A stretch of DNA of 64,000 nucleotides from Pseudomonas sp. Q1-7 (GTDB lineage: Bacteria; Pseudomonadota; Gammaproteobacteria; Pseudomonadales; Pseudomonadaceae), in assembly GCF_028010285.1 (NCBI RefSeq), contig NZ_CP116304.1:1132501-1196500 (forward strand), given 5' to 3'. This document shows, piece by piece, positions 26,743 through 37,400 of this stretch (its first letter is position 1; the number at the start of each line of letters is the position of its first letter). The notes beneath the pieces are model-generated. The model saw only the letters and a program-made list of their open reading frames with translations. It was not told where the DNA came from and did no database searches. The position numbers and the translations under genes were made by a program.

Positions 26743-27681
26743 ATGCAGCTGGTTCGAGGTCTACACAACCTGCGGCCCCTCCATCGGGGCTGCGTCGCCA
26801 CCATCGGCAATTTCGACGGCGTGCACCGCGGCCACCAGGCCATTCTGAAGCGGTTGCGCGAGCGAGCGGCTGAGCTGGGTTTGCCCACCTGCGTGGTGAT
26901 TTTCGAGCCACAGCCCCGCGAATTCTTCGGCCCGGATACCGCGCCCGTGCGGCTCACGCGCCTGCGCGACAAGCTCGAACTGCTGGCGCGCGAAGGCGTC
27001 GACCGCGTGCTCTGCCTGGCCTTCAATCGCCGCCTGCGCGAGCTCAGCGCTGCCGAGTTCGTCCATGCGGTGCTGGTGGAGGGCTTGGGCGCCAAGCATC
27101 TGGAGATCGGCGACGATTTTCGATTCGGCTGCGACCGTGCCGGCGACTTCGAATTCCTGCAGCAGGCCGGCGAGGCCGAAGGTTTCAGCGTCGAGGCGGC
27201 CGCCACTGTGGAGCTGGATGGCCAGCGGGTCAGCAGCACGCGGGTGCGTCAGGCCCTTGCCGAAGGTGATTTCCTGTTGGCCGAGCGGCTGCTGGGGCGT
27301 CCCTTCGCCATTTCCGGACGGGTCCTGCATGGGCAGAAGCTCGGTCGCCAGTTGGGCACGCCGACCGCCAACGTGCAGCTCAAGCGCCGCCGCGTTCCGC
27401 TCAACGGCGTGTACCTGGTCAGCGTGGACCTGGACGGGCAGCCACTGCCCGGCGTGGCGAATATCGGTGTGCGCCCCAGCGTCAAGGGCGACGGGCGCGC
27501 CCACCTGGAGGTCCACCTGCTGGATTATGCCGGCGATCTCTATGATCGGCGGATCAGCGTGACCTTCCACCACAAGCTGCGTGATGAGCAGCGTTTTGCC
27601 TCCCTGGAGGCGTTGAAGTCGGCGATCGATGCGGATGTCGCTGCCGCCCGTGCCTATTGGCAGGGTACTCAATCAAATTGA
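26743..27681 (+). CDS. ribF: Bifunctional riboflavin kinase / FAD synthetase
   Basis: A 312-residue protein. The N-terminal FMN adenylyltransferase domain has ATIGNFDGVHRGHQA and IGDDFRFG...STRVRQAL; the C-terminal flavokinase domain has GRPFAISGRVLHGQKLGRQLGTPTANV and GVANIGVRPS. It makes FMN and FAD from riboflavin. ATG 26743 gives the usual N-terminus. First gene of a tightly packed run to ispH. Confidence 0.96.
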   Translation: MQLVRGLHNLRPLHRGCVATIGNFDGVHRGHQAILKRLRERAAELGLPTCVVIFEPQPREFFGPDTAPVRLTRLRDKLELLAREGVDRVLCLAFNRRLRELSAAEFVHAVLVEGLGAKHLEIGDDFRFGCDRAGDFEFLQQAGEAEGFSVEAAATVELDGQRVSSTRVRQALAEGDFLLAERLLGRPFAISGRVLHGQKLGRQLGTPTANVQLKRRRVPLNGVYLVSVDLDGQPLPGVANIGVRPSVKGDGRAHLEVHLLDYAGDLYDRRISVTFHHKLRDEQRFASLEALKSAIDADVAAARAYWQGTQSN

Positions 27682-27696
27682 AGAGCCTGGACTGAA

Positions 27697-30546
27697 ATGA
27701 CCGATTACAAAGCGACCCTGAACCTGCCCGAGACGGCATTCCCGATGAAGGCCGGTCTGCCCCAGCGCGAGCCGGAACTGCTGCAGCGCTGGAACAGCAT
27801 CGACCTGTACGGCAAGTTGCGGCAGATCGGCGAAGGTCGTCCGAAGTTCGTCCTGCACGATGGCCCGCCCTATGCCAACGGCAGCATCCACATCGGTCAC
27901 GCGGTCAACAAGATCCTCAAGGACATCATCGTCCGTTCCAAGACACTCGCAGGCTACGACGCGCCCTACGTGCCGGGCTGGGACTGCCACGGCCTGCCGA
28001 TCGAGCACAAGGTCGAAACCACCCACGGCAAGAACCTGCCGGCTGACAAGACCCGCGAACTCTGCCGTACCTACGCCGCCGAACAGATCGAGGGACAGAA
28101 GGCCGACTTCATCCGCCTGGGCGTGCTGGGCGACTGGGACAACCCGTACAAGACCATGGCCTTCGCCAACGAGGCCGGCGAAATCCGCGCCCTGGCCGAG
28201 ATGGTCAAGCAGGGCTTCGTGTTCAAGGGCCTGAAGCCGGTGAACTGGTGCTTCGACTGCGGCTCGGCACTGGCCGAGGCGGAAGTCGAGTACGCCGACA
28301 AGAAGTCCGACGCCATCGACGTCGCCTTCCCGGTGGAAGATGCCGACAAGCTGGCCAACGCCTTCGGCCTTGCGAGCCTGGCCAAGCCAGCCGCCATCGT
28401 CATCTGGACCACCACGCCCTGGACCATTCCGGCCAACCAGGCGTTGAACGTTCACCCCGAGTTCAACTACGCGCTGGTGGATACCGGCGCGCGCCTGCTG
28501 GTGCTGGCCGAAGAGTTGGTGGAGTCCTGCCTGCAGCGTTACGGCCTGGAAGGCCAGGTCGTCGCCACGACCAAGGGCGAGGCGCTGGACCTGATCCGCT
28601 TCCGCCATCCCTTCTACGAGCGCCTGTCGCCCGTCTACCTGGCCGAATACGTCGAGCTGGGCGCTGGCACCGGTATCGTGCATTCGTCGCCGGCCTACGG
28701 CGAGGACGACTTCCGTACCTGCAAGCAGTACGGCATGAGCAACGACGACATCCTCAGCCCGGTGCAGAGCAACGGCGTCTATGTTCAGGACCTGCCGTTC
28801 TTCGGCGGCCAGTTCATCTGGAAGGCCAACCCGGCCATCATCGCCAAGCTGGAGGAAGTGGGCGCACTGCTCAAACACGAGTCCATCAGTCACAGCTACA
28901 TGCACTGCTGGCGCCACAAGACCCCGCTGATCTACCGCGCTACCGCCCAGTGGTTCGTCGGCATGGACCGGACCGTCTCGGCCAAGCAGCCGGAACAGGG
29001 CGCCACCCTGCGGGAGCGTGCGCTGGCGGCCATCGAGCGCACTGAGTTCATCCCGGCCTGGGGCCAGGCGCGCCTGCAGGGCATGATCGCCGGCCGTCCG
29101 GACTGGTGCATCTCCCGTCAGCGTAACTGGGGCGTGCCGATTCCCTTCTTCCTGCACAAGGCCACCGGCGAGCTGCACCCGCGCACCGTCGAACTGATGG
29201 ACGAAGTCGCCAAGCGCGTCGAGCAGGAAGGCATCGAGGCCTGGTTCAAGCTGGACGCCGCCGAGCTGCTGGGCGACGAGGCCAGTCAGTACGACAAGAT
29301 CAGCGACACCCTCGACGTCTGGTTCGACTCCGGCACCACCCACTGGCACGTGTTGCGTGGCTCCCACGCCGAACTGGGGCATGCCAGCGGCCCGGCCGCC
29401 GACCTCTACCTGGAGGGCTCCGACCAGCACCGAGGCTGGTTCCACTCCTCGCTGCTGACCGGTTGCGCCATCGATGGCCACGCGCCGTACCGCCAACTGC
29501 TGACCCACGGTTTCACCGTGGACGAGAGCGGTCGCAAGATGTCCAAGTCCCTGGGCAACGTGATCGCCCCGCAGCAGGTCACCGACAGCCTGGGCGCCGA
29601 CATCCTGCGCCTGTGGGTATCGGCCACCGACTACTCCGGTGAGATGGCGGTGTCCCAGCAGATCCTCCAGCGCAGCGCCGATGCCTACCGCCGTATCCGC
29701 AACACCGCGCGTTTCCTGCTGGCCAACCTGAACGGCTTCGACCCCGTCCGCGACCTGTTGCCGGCCGAGGACATGCTGGCGCTGGACCGCTGGGCCGTCG
29801 ACCGCGCCCTGCTGCTGCAACGTGAGCTGGAGGAAGCCTACGGCGAGTACCGGTTCTGGAACGTCTATTCCAAGGTGCACAACTTCTGCGTGCAGGAGCT
29901 GGGCGGCTTCTACCTCGACATCATCAAGGACCGCCAGTACACCACTTCCGCCGACAGCGTGGCACGCCGGTCCTGCCAGACCGCGCTGTTCCACATCGCC
30001 GAGGCACTGGTGCGCTGGATCGCGCCGATCCTGGCCTTCACCGCCGACGAGATCTGGCAGTACCTGCCGGGCGAGCACAACGAGTCCGTCATGCTCAACA
30101 CCTGGTACCAGGGTCTGACCGAGCTGCCGGAAGGCTTCGAGCTGGGCCGCGAGTTCTGGGACCAGGTCATGGCGGTCAAGGCGTCCGTGAACAAGGAGCT
30201 GGAGAACCTGCGCAGCACCAAGGCCATCGGCGGCAACCTGCAGGCCGAGGTCACTCTGTTCGCCGAAGATGCCCTGGCGGCCAGCCTCGCCAAGCTGGGC
30301 GACGAGCTGCGCTTCGTGCTGATCACCTCGGCCGCGGACGTCCAGCCGCTGGCCAGTGCCCCGGCCGATGCGGTGGAAACCGAGGTTGCGGGCCTCAAGC
30401 TGAAGATCCACAAGTCCGGCCATACCAAGTGCGGCCGTTGCTGGCACCATCGCGCCGACGTTGGCCAGTTCGTGACGCATCCGGACCTGTGCGGCCGTTG
30501 CGTGGAGAACATCGATGGCGCCGGCGAGGTGCGTCACTATGCCTAA
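27697..30546 (+). CDS. ileS: Isoleucyl-tRNA synthetase
   Basis: A 949-residue class I synthetase. The HIGH motif is in [19 protein letters not shown], the KMSKS motif in [11 protein letters not shown], and the editing domain carries [13 protein letters not shown]. The C-terminal zinc site has two cysteine pairs, CGRCWHH and CGRCVENI. It charges tRNA-Ile. It lies 15 bp after ribF, and its last 8 bp overlap lspA. Confidence 0.97.
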   Translation: MTDYKATLNLPETAFPMKAGLPQREPELLQRWNSIDLYGKLRQIGEGRPKFVLHDGPPYANGSIHIGHAVNKILKDIIVRSKTLAGYDAPYVPGWDCHGLPIEHKVETTHGKNLPADKTRELCRTYAAEQIEGQKADFIRLGVLGDWDNPYKTMAFANEAGEIRALAEMVKQGFVFKGLKPVNWCFDCGSALAEAEVEYADKKSDAIDVAFPVEDADKLANAFGLASLAKPAAIVIWTTTPWTIPANQALNVHPEFNYALVDTGARLLVLAEELVESCLQRYGLEGQVVATTKGEALDLIRFRHPFYERLSPVYLAEYVELGAGTGIVHSSPAYGEDDFRTCKQYGMSNDDILSPVQSNGVYVQDLPFFGGQFIWKANPAIIAKLEEVGALLKHESISHSYMHCWRHKTPLIYRATAQWFVGMDRTVSAKQPEQGATLRERALAAIERTEFIPAWGQARLQGMIAGRPDWCISRQRNWGVPIPFFLHKATGELHPRTVELMDEVAKRVEQEGIEAWFKLDAAELLGDEASQYDKISDTLDVWFDSGTTHWHVLRGSHAELGHASGPAADLYLEGSDQHRGWFHSSLLTGCAIDGHAPYRQLLTHGFTVDESGRKMSKSLGNVIAPQQVTDSLGADILRLWVSATDYSGEMAVSQQILQRSADAYRRIRNTARFLLANLNGFDPVRDLLPAEDMLALDRWAVDRALLLQRELEEAYGEYRFWNVYSKVHNFCVQELGGFYLDIIKDRQYTTSADSVARRSCQTALFHIAEALVRWIAPILAFTADEIWQYLPGEHNESVMLNTWYQGLTELPEGFELGREFWDQVMAVKASVNKELENLRSTKAIGGNLQAEVTLFAEDALAASLAKLGDELRFVLITSAADVQPLASAPADAVETEVAGLKLKIHKSGHTKCGRCWHHRADVGQFVTHPDLCGRCVENIDGAGEVRHYA

Positions 30547-31042
30547 GGAATACGGCCGGCTCGGTTGGCTCTGGCTGACCGCCCTGGTGTTCGTGCTGGA
30601 CCAGGGCAGCAAGTGGTACTTCGAGAGCGAGCTCAACCTCTACGAACAGATCGTGGTAATTCCCGATCTCTTCAGCTGGACCCTCGCCTACAACACCGGG
30701 GCGGCCTTCAGTTTCCTCGCTGACAGCTCCGGCTGGCAGCGTTGGCTGTTCGCCCTGATCGCCCTGGTGGTCAGCGGTGTGCTGGTGGTCTGGTTGAAAC
30801 GCCTGAAACCCGAGGAAACCTGGTTGGCCGTTGCACTGGCCCTGGTTCTCGGCGGTGCGCTGGGCAACCTGTACGACCGCCTGGTGCTGGGCCATGTGGT
30901 GGATTTCATCTACGTGCACTGGCAGCACCAATGGCGCTTCCCGGCGTTCAACCTGGCCGACAGCGCCATCACCGTCGGCGCGGTGATGCTGGCACTGGAC
31001 ATGTTCAAGACCAAGAAATCCGGAGACCCCGCCCATGACTGA
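30539..31042 (+). CDS. lspA: Lipoprotein signal peptidase LspA
   Basis: A 167-residue inner-membrane aspartyl protease with four hydrophobic segments. The conserved segments are [37 protein letters not shown] (first catalytic Asp) and [11 protein letters not shown] (second Asp). It removes signal peptides from lipoproteins, including the BamD encoded further along. The ATG overlaps the ileS end by 8 bp, implying translational coupling; it overlaps fkpB by 8 bp too. Confidence 0.96.
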   Translation: MPKEYGRLGWLWLTALVFVLDQGSKWYFESELNLYEQIVVIPDLFSWTLAYNTGAAFSFLADSSGWQRWLFALIALVVSGVLVVWLKRLKPEETWLAVALALVLGGALGNLYDRLVLGHVVDFIYVHWQHQWRFPAFNLADSAITVGAVMLALDMFKTKKSGDPAHD

Positions 31043-31472
31043 ACATCGCATAGGGCCGGACATGGAAGTCACCCTGCATTTCGCCATCAAGATGGACAAC
31101 GGCGACGTGGTGGACAGCACCTTCGAGAAGAAACCGGCCACCTTCAAGGTGGGTGACGGCAACCTGCTGCCGGGCTTCGAGAACGTACTTTTCGGCCTCA
31201 AGGCCGGCGACAAGCGCGTGCTCGCCATCGAGCCGGAGCATGGTTTCGGCCAGCACAATCCGCAGAATGTGCAGGTGATGCCGCGCGGCAACTTCCAGGA
31301 CATGGAGCTCTCCGAAGGCCTGCTGATCATCTTCAACGACGCCGCCAATGCCGAACTGCCCGGCGTGGTGAAGTTCATCGACGACAGCCACGTCACCATC
31401 GACTTCAACCACCCGCTGGCCGGCAAGCCGCTGAGCTTCGAGGTGGAGATCCTGTCGGTCGGTCCGGCCTGA
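31035..31472 (+). CDS. fkpB: FKBP-type peptidyl-prolyl isomerase FkpB (SlpA)
   Basis: A 145-residue SlyD-like FKBP, with [36 protein letters not shown] in the FKBP fold and the inserted-flap region around the [13 protein letters not shown] segment. No signal peptide, so cytoplasmic. The lspA-fkpB-ispH order is widespread in gammaproteobacteria. Confidence 0.93.
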   Translation: MTEHRIGPDMEVTLHFAIKMDNGDVVDSTFEKKPATFKVGDGNLLPGFENVLFGLKAGDKRVLAIEPEHGFGQHNPQNVQVMPRGNFQDMELSEGLLIIFNDAANAELPGVVKFIDDSHVTIDFNHPLAGKPLSFEVEILSVGPA

Positions 31473-31500
31473 TTCCCCGAGGCCGGACGAGGTAACCACC

Positions 31501-32445
31501 ATGCAAATCAAACTCGCCAACCCCCGTGGCTTCTGCGCCGGTGTCGATCGTGCCATCGAGATCGTCAACCGCGCCCTTGAGGTGTTCGGCCCGCCGATCT
31601 ACGTGCGCCATGAAGTGGTGCACAACAAGTTCGTCGTCGAAGATCTGCGCGCTCGCGGCGCTATCTTCGTCGAAGAGCTCGACCAGGTACCGGACAACGT
31701 CATCGTTATCTTCAGTGCCCATGGCGTTTCCCAGGCCGTGCGCCAGGAAGCCACCCGTCGTGGCCTGAAAGTGTTCGACGCTACCTGCCCGCTGGTGACC
31801 AAGGTGCACATGGAGGTCGCGCGCTACAGCCGCGATGGCCGTGAATGCATTCTTATCGGTCACGCCGGCCACCCCGAGGTGGAAGGCACCATGGGTCAGT
31901 ACGACGCGCGCAACGGTGGAGCCATCTACCTGGTGGAGGACGAAGCGGACGTGGAGCGCCTGCACGTGCGCAATCCCGAGGCGCTGTCCTTCGTTACCCA
32001 GACGACCTTGTCGATGGACGACACCAGCCGTGTCATCGACGCACTGCGCGCCAAGTTCCCCAACATTGGCGGCCCGCGCAAGGACGATATCTGCTACGCC
32101 ACCCAGAACCGCCAGGATGCGGTGAAGCAACTGGCCCATGAGAGCGATGTGGTTCTGGTCGTCGGCAGCCCCAACAGCTCCAACTCCAATCGCCTGCGCG
32201 AGCTGGCCGAGCGCATGGACACGCCGGCCTACCTGATCGATGGCGCCGAGGACCTCAAGCGCGAGTGGTTCGAGAAGGTGCAGCGGGTCGGTATCACCGC
32301 CGGCGCCTCGGCTCCGGAAGTACTGGTGCAGGGAGTGATCGAGCAACTCCGCGAGTGGGGCGCCGAGGTCGCGGTCGAACTGGACGGCCGTCCGGAGAAC
32401 GTGACGTTCTCGATGCCGAAGGAGTTGAGGGTTAAGTCGGTTTGA
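31501..32445 (+). CDS. ispH: 4-hydroxy-3-methylbut-2-enyl diphosphate reductase
   Basis: A 314-residue iron-sulfur enzyme for the last step of the MEP isoprenoid pathway. The three cluster cysteines are in [23 protein letters not shown] and [20 protein letters not shown] [11 protein letters not shown]. The conserved SAHGVS and [14 protein letters not shown] motifs are present. It supplies substrate ultimately to IspB. GAGG lies 8-9 bp upstream of the ATG. Last gene of the ribF-ispH run. Confidence 0.97.
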   Translation: MQIKLANPRGFCAGVDRAIEIVNRALEVFGPPIYVRHEVVHNKFVVEDLRARGAIFVEELDQVPDNVIVIFSAHGVSQAVRQEATRRGLKVFDATCPLVTKVHMEVARYSRDGRECILIGHAGHPEVEGTMGQYDARNGGAIYLVEDEADVERLHVRNPEALSFVTQTTLSMDDTSRVIDALRAKFPNIGGPRKDDICYATQNRQDAVKQLAHESDVVLVVGSPNSSNSNRLRELAERMDTPAYLIDGAEDLKREWFEKVQRVGITAGASAPEVLVQGVIEQLREWGAEVAVELDGRPENVTFSMPKELRVKSV

Positions 32446-32495
32446 AAAAAGATAAGGCCTGACGTAGTCGGGCCGTTGCAAGCTTGGCCCCCCAC

Positions 32496-32522
32496 AAACG
32501 CCCCGATTGGTTCGGGACGTTT
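32496..32522. terminator. Hairpin after ispH
   Basis: AAACG-C-CCCGA / TCGGG-A-CGTTT with a short loop and one mismatch, followed by a T-containing stretch. It probably ends the ispH transcript and, on the other strand, pilE. Confidence 0.6.
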
Positions 32523-32676
32523 GCTTTGGTGCATAACGAGCTCCGCGTAAGTTCGGATCATTGCAGCCGTTCGATCAGGGGGCGAGAACTGAGCACCCGA
32601 ATGCCTGTGTGAGGCAATGGGCTAGTACCGCCAATGATATTTCCGAACGGGTGTAGTGTTGGTTTCTTCATTTGAG

Positions 32677-33117
32677 TCACCAGCAGTGCGCCACGCTTCC
32701 CGTGCCGCTGATCGCCTTGACGCCCCGGCTGTTGATGGAGAGGTTTCCGCACTCATTGTCGGTGGCTTGTGCGCCGGTACGAGTCGCTGTCAGGTTCACG
32801 CAGTTAGCGATCGTACTGCCTGCGCAGGCTGCCGCTGCAATGGTATAGCGCCTTTCGGCTGAAGGAACAGCTGCGTCCGCGGCAACCCCGAGCCCCAAGC
32901 CTCCCGCCCCCAAGTTGGTTACGTAGGTTTGATTCTGGGAGTAGTAGCGCTCCTGCGCCTGCATGATCTCCATCAACTTGGCCTGGCCGTCGGCACGACC
33001 GCCACGCAGGACAAAATTCTGGTAGGAGGGGTAGGCGACCGCCGCAAGGATTGCAACGATCGCCACCACAATCATCAGTTCTATAAGGGTGAAGCCCGAC
33101 GAGTGTGATCTTTTCAC
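32677..33117 (-). CDS. pilE: Type IV minor pilin PilE
   Basis: A 146-residue pilin-like protein. A short leader ends in G before FTLIELMIVVAIVAILAAVAYPSYQ, with Glu+5. It has four cysteines in the C-terminal part, including the last residues AHCW, and the usual LSINSRGVKAISG near the end. It starts with GTG at 33117, overlapping the pilY1 stop by 4 bp (GTGA), so the two are translationally coupled. It helps prime pilus assembly with FimU, PilV, PilW and PilX. Confidence 0.9.
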   Translation of the reverse strand: MKRSHSSGFTLIELMIVVAIVAILAAVAYPSYQNFVLRGGRADGQAKLMEIMQAQERYYSQNQTYVTNLGAGGLGLGVAADAAVPSAERRYTIAAAACAGSTIANCVNLTATRTGAQATDNECGNLSINSRGVKAISGTGSVAHCW

Positions 33118-36100
33118 TGCTCTCTCCAATAGGTCGGTTGGACGTTGTTCCCCGGACGACAGAAGGGTACGTCCTGGCGGCATTCAACCGGCACATCGTC
33201 GACACAGCTGTTAGTAAGCGCGCACTTCTTGAAGGGGTCCACTTCGGTACCGCTAATGAGGACGGCGCCATCCGAGGTTGGAATCACGGTGGGGCTCGGG
33301 GCAATGCCGGGGCGCACGAGATTGACGCTGCGAATCGGCACGGGCTCGCCATTGATTGTCTGCTGATAGAGTGCAGAACCATCCACCAGATTGGTTGCGT
33401 AGAGGCGACTGGTCCCGACGTCAGGCGCACAGCCGGACGTCTGCCCCGTTGGCAGGAAGGAGTTGAAGAACAGGGCTCCCTGCAAAGTGATGGAGGCGGA
33501 GAGCACTTTTTCGCCCGGAGCCAGGCGAATGAACCAGCCATCGCTCCCATTCAGCAGGTTCGAGTTGACCGTATAGCTATTACCCGGAGAAAGGCTGGAG
33601 TAGAGCTGATTGATTTCCTCACGCAAGGTGGGGATGTTGCTCTGTGCGGCACCGCGTGCTGCAAGCAATAGATAGTTGTAGGCCTCGAACCAGGTAAGGG
33701 TGCCGTCTGCGTCGTTGGCCTGTGCGTCTGACAGTTGGGCGGAATTGAGTAAGTTGCTGCTGGTGTCGTATGCCTGAGTCGCTAATGCATCCATATCCGA
33801 CTGAATGACATCTCGTGCCGCGATGGCTGTGTTCAGGGCAGCAGTGCGCTCATCAAGCGAAGCCGTTTGATTGGTGATCGACGTGTTGAGATTCTGCTCC
33901 CGGATTGCCAGTTCGTTCTGCTTGCCTTGCTCGTCTCGTGCCAGCAGATCGCTGACGCCAAGATTGCTGCCGGAAAGGTTGCTGATCCCCAGGCTGGCAA
34001 GAAAATCATTCAGGGCCACAGTGGCATCACTCAACTCATCCTCCTTTTGCTCGATCTGGCCCTGGTCGCCCGTGGTCATCGCCGTCAGCAAGCCATCAAG
34101 GCTAGCTGCCAGGTTGGTTTGGAGGCTGCCGAGCTGGGCGCTGCTGCTATCCGTGATCAGGGCAGAGCGCATGGTCAAGTTGGGGTCCGCCGGCAAGCTG
34201 TCGTCCTCTGTCGTGTCCGGGTTGTCCGGCCGTCCGTAAAGCGCTTCACTCAGTGCAACCAATTCCTGCTCTAGGGCCGCCGTGGGTTGTCCGGCGGCGG
34301 CAGCGTTGGCAATCGCCTGCTGCTTCTGCTGGATATTCAGCTCTTTGCCTGCGATCACGCTCTGGATGGAAAGTTGGGTGTTATAGAGGTTCGCTAATTG
34401 TTCCTGGACTGCAGTCGCCGCCGCTATTTGCGCGCTGTCGCTCAACCCCTTAATTTTCTCGGCGAGCTCAGACACCAGACGTTGTGATTCGACGATTTCC
34501 CCTTGCTGGTCGTTAGCGGGCGCCACACGTCCCAGTTCGGTCTCAAGCGCGTCAACGGAAGCACCCAGAGTGTCGAGTTCCTGGCGAAGGATGGTGATCT
34601 CTGTGTTCTTGGCCAGCAGTGCATCTCGTTTAGCTGTATGGCCGATGTTGGCCTTGTACCGATCAAAGTTGGTCTCGGCATTTACGACTGCATCGTTGTA
34701 CTGCTCAATCAGCGCCAGCTTCTCATCGATATCCGCTTTGGTCTGCTCGTACTCGGCATCGCTCAAATTGATGCCGGTGGCGTCGACCATGGTGGCTTCT
34801 GTCACAGTCGAATAAGTGCTGGGCGCTGCCAGCACATTTCGATCACGGATGGCATAAAAGCGGTCCTGGGTTGTGTCATTGAGCGGGTGCTCACGCCAGC
34901 CGCTTCCCAGCGCAATGGTGTAGTAAGTGCTGCCGCCGCGCTCCCGTACAAGGGAAACGTCCGGGGCGTAATAGAACCGACGGTTGCTGGCGGCGCTGTC
35001 ATCGCTCGTCGTGGTGTTGTTGTCACCCAGACGTGCAATACGCCCGCCAGTGGCAAAGTTGGCTGCACCAGTGTTGTTCTGGCGAATGTCAAAACGAAAT
35101 ACCTGGCCCCTCATATCCGCCATGAAAATAGTGTTGACCAGGCCATCACCGGAAATATCGATCAGTGTCGGGCCGCCGGGAACGCTGTTGGTCAGGCTGT
35201 CGATAGCGAGGTTGACGCCGGTTTCGCTGGTATGTCCGGCGCGCCATAGCAGGCTGCCCGTATCGGCATCGACCATGTAGAGCGCATTCCCGTAACTGTC
35301 GTTGCGCGGCAAGTTTGGGCTGTCATTGTCCTGGGTAGGGTCATAGCCGCCGGAAAAAAATAGTACCGGCTTAATAGTTCCATTCCATTTTACCTTTGCC
35401 AGCTTGGCCGCCGACCAAGTCTGCCCCAGCTTTTCGAAGCCCGCGGTGCCGCCGGTTCCTCCCTTGATGACCCACTTGAGTTTGGGCGAGTCGATATCGA
35501 GAACATTCAGGGCGTAGTAGTTTCTTCCGCCGCGGCGCATGCCGGCGACCAAGTCAACCCGGTTCGCGTGCCTGACATTCGCTACGGCGTCTCCATACTC
35601 TACCCAGACGCTGATATTCCCATCTAGGCCGTAGCGCTTGGTGTCGACGCCTTGCGGGTCTTGGTAATAGTCCTTCAGGTTTGGGAGCAATTCCTTCGGA
35701 ATGAAAGAGAATTTCTCAGCGCCGTTGTTTGGGTCGACGGCATGTAGGCCGCCCTGGTTGCTCCCGAAGAACATATACAGAGTTTCTTGCGGGGGGCTGC
35801 TGGAGTTGTCGACGCGATATGAAACTAGTTTCGGCTCGTTATGCAATAGATCGCCGATGAACAAATTGTTGCCTATAACATTTCCATCCTTGTCCAGATC
35901 ATTACCGCGGGTCCAGTTGATGATCTGCGCTCGCAATTGCGCGGTCATGTTCTGGTCGCCGAGCATCGTAGTGGTTACATGATTCCCGGTGTTGCCCGTT
36001 ACCAGCGGGAAGTTGCTGAGTGTTACAGAGGTTGAGCCAGGGGGCAGTTCTGCGCCGGTGTAGGTGTAAAGGTTCCGACTTGCAGGCGTAGTAAGTCGGC

Positions 36101-37391
36101 TGGCAGCGCCACCCTTGCTCACATCACCACCGTCCACCGTTGGGCTCCACCAACTTTGTGCTGTGGACTTGAAGAAGCCAGCGTCATCACCGTCATAGCT
36201 GATTGCCGCGCGACTGTTGAAGTCCTGGATCTCTGGTGCACCGCTCGCATCTTTGCCCAATTTGTAACGCTTCACATTGCCCGGCCAGCGACTGCCTTGA
36301 GCTGGTCGGAAAAGTGCATAGTAAAGCTCATTTCGATAACCGATGTTGTTGTAGGCACTGACCGAGACGGTCGGTGTGGTGAAGGTCGCGTTCTGAGCAA
36401 GGATCTCGTTGATAATGGTGCGCAGAGACTTGACCAAGCCTGAAACGTCATCTGCCGTGTAATACTTCCCGCCGCCTCGAGTCGCGGTACTCTGGAGAAG
36501 GGGGCTGTCCTCAAAGAATCCAATGGTATGGGTGGTGACCGTTTGCTTGCCGTCCTGAACGGCTGACTGGTCTTCCTGAAAGAGAAACTCAGAAAGCTCG
36601 TCCATGCACTCGCCATTGTTGTTGCCGCAATTTTTTCCAGTAAGTGATCGTATTGCGCTGGCAGCGTCGGTGTCGCCAGTCGGCGCGCCGTCCGTCAAAT
36701 AGATTATATGGTTCTTCTGACAGGAGCTTTCGATCGGGGAAATGTACGTGGCATTGTTCTTGCTGTAAGAGGTGCTGAGATTACTGTACTCGACGATTTT
36801 GCTTCCACTGTATGATTCCCTTACGCTGGGCGAGAATATTGTTGGAGGGTTGTTTCCTTCCGTGTCTTTCGTCGAGCTTGTCAGGCCGTAGTAGACGCGG
36901 TCCCCGCGATAATATCGCGCTGCTTCGTAGAGTGTCTCGGAAAGGGGGGTATTGCCGTTGGCGCGATATCGATTGAGTCTCTGAATTATAGTGCTTGCAC
37001 CATCGGCAATAGGCGTGATCGGATAGGTGATCATCCCTCCTTGTGCTTGCATATCGAATCGCATGAGGCCGAAGTTTATCTTTCCATCTGCCTTGAGTTC
37101 ATTGATGAGTTCGGCTGTAACCAGTTTCACGACGCCCAGTCGACTGAGTTTCTTGCTGTCACAAAGATCTGCGATATTGCTGCCTTGAATGCAGGATGTT
37201 CCGGTGACTCCGCTGGACATCGAGCCAGAAGTGTCGAGTACAAGTAGTACGTTTGGATTGGTCTTCTTGTCCGCCTTCGGAGTGAGGCCCACATAAATTT
37301 CCGTGTCGTCGGCCAGCGCGATTGAGGCTGAAATGCTGACGTAGAGAAAGGCTGCACTGGCACTCAGGAGGGAAGTGGTGAAGGTCTTCAT
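33114..37391 (-). CDS. pilY1: Type IV pilus tip protein PilY1 with a long coiled-coil insertion
   Basis: A 1425-residue exported protein: signal peptide (to about residue 27, IALA), von Willebrand A-like domain with MIDAS DTSGSMSSG around residue 55, and the C-terminal PilC/PilY1 beta-propeller domain (DQNMTAQLRAQIINWTRGND...NNLFIGDLLHNEPKLVSYR; FGSNQGGLHAVDPNNGAEKFSFIPKELLPNL). P. aeruginosa PilY1 is about 1160 residues; the extra length here is mostly a heptad-rich Gln/Ala/Leu/Glu segment at roughly residues 870-1270 inside the propeller. Calcium-type loops appear at DLDKDGNVIG and, imperfectly, NDADGTLTWFE. PilY1 acts as tip adhesin, mechanosensor and assembly factor. The gene is AT-richer than its surroundings. 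Confidence 0.9.
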   Translation of the reverse strand: MKTFTTSLLSASAAFLYVSISASIALADDTEIYVGLTPKADKKTNPNVLLVLDTSGSMSSGVTGTSCIQGSNIADLCDSKKLSRLGVVKLVTAELINELKADGKINFGLMRFDMQAQGGMITYPITPIADGASTIIQRLNRYRANGNTPLSETLYEAARYYRGDRVYYGLTSSTKDTEGNNPPTIFSPSVRESYSGSKIVEYSNLSTSYSKNNATYISPIESSCQKNHIIYLTDGAPTGDTDAASAIRSLTGKNCGNNNGECMDELSEFLFQEDQSAVQDGKQTVTTHTIGFFEDSPLLQSTATRGGGKYYTADDVSGLVKSLRTIINEILAQNATFTTPTVSVSAYNNIGYRNELYYALFRPAQGSRWPGNVKRYKLGKDASGAPEIQDFNSRAAISYDGDDAGFFKSTAQSWWSPTVDGGDVSKGGAASRLTTPASRNLYTYTGAELPPGSTSVTLSNFPLVTGNTGNHVTTTMLGDQNMTAQLRAQIINWTRGNDLDKDGNVIGNNLFIGDLLHNEPKLVSYRVDNSSSPPQETLYMFFGSNQGGLHAVDPNNGAEKFSFIPKELLPNLKDYYQDPQGVDTKRYGLDGNISVWVEYGDAVANVRHANRVDLVAGMRRGGRNYYALNVLDIDSPKLKWVIKGGTGGTAGFEKLGQTWSAAKLAKVKWNGTIKPVLFFSGGYDPTQDNDSPNLPRNDSYGNALYMVDADTGSLLWRAGHTSETGVNLAIDSLTNSVPGGPTLIDISGDGLVNTIFMADMRGQVFRFDIRQNNTGAANFATGGRIARLGDNNTTTSDDSAASNRRFYYAPDVSLVRERGGSTYYTIALGSGWREHPLNDTTQDRFYAIRDRNVLAAPSTYSTVTEATMVDATGINLSDAEYEQTKADIDEKLALIEQYNDAVVNAETNFDRYKANIGHTAKRDALLAKNTEITILRQELDTLGASVDALETELGRVAPANDQQGEIVESQRLVSELAEKIKGLSDSAQIAAATAVQEQLANLYNTQLSIQSVIAGKELNIQQKQQAIANAAAAGQPTAALEQELVALSEALYGRPDNPDTTEDDSLPADPNLTMRSALITDSSSAQLGSLQTNLAASLDGLLTAMTTGDQGQIEQKEDELSDATVALNDFLASLGISNLSGSNLGVSDLLARDEQGKQNELAIREQNLNTSITNQTASLDERTAALNTAIAARDVIQSDMDALATQAYDTSSNLLNSAQLSDAQANDADGTLTWFEAYNYLLLAARGAAQSNIPTLREEINQLYSSLSPGNSYTVNSNLLNGSDGWFIRLAPGEKVLSASITLQGALFFNSFLPTGQTSGCAPDVGTSRLYATNLVDGSALYQQTINGEPVPIRSVNLVRPGIAPSPTVIPTSDGAVLISGTEVDPFKKCALTNSCVDDVPVECRQDVPFCRPGNNVQPTYWREQ

Positions 37392-37400
37392 TTTGTTCCC

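Noticed and set aside
25248-27239. A 663-codon minus-strand frame across murJ and ribF.
   Set aside because: It spans two real genes on the opposite strand and has no motifs.
27673-30636. A 987-codon minus-strand frame opposite ileS.
   Set aside because: Shadow of ileS, whose HIGH and KMSKS motifs are unambiguous.
33114-37391. The RGD tripeptide in PilY1 (near residue 166) considered as an integrin-binding site.
   Set aside because: It lies in a different place from the one described in P. aeruginosa, and a tripeptide occurs easily by chance.
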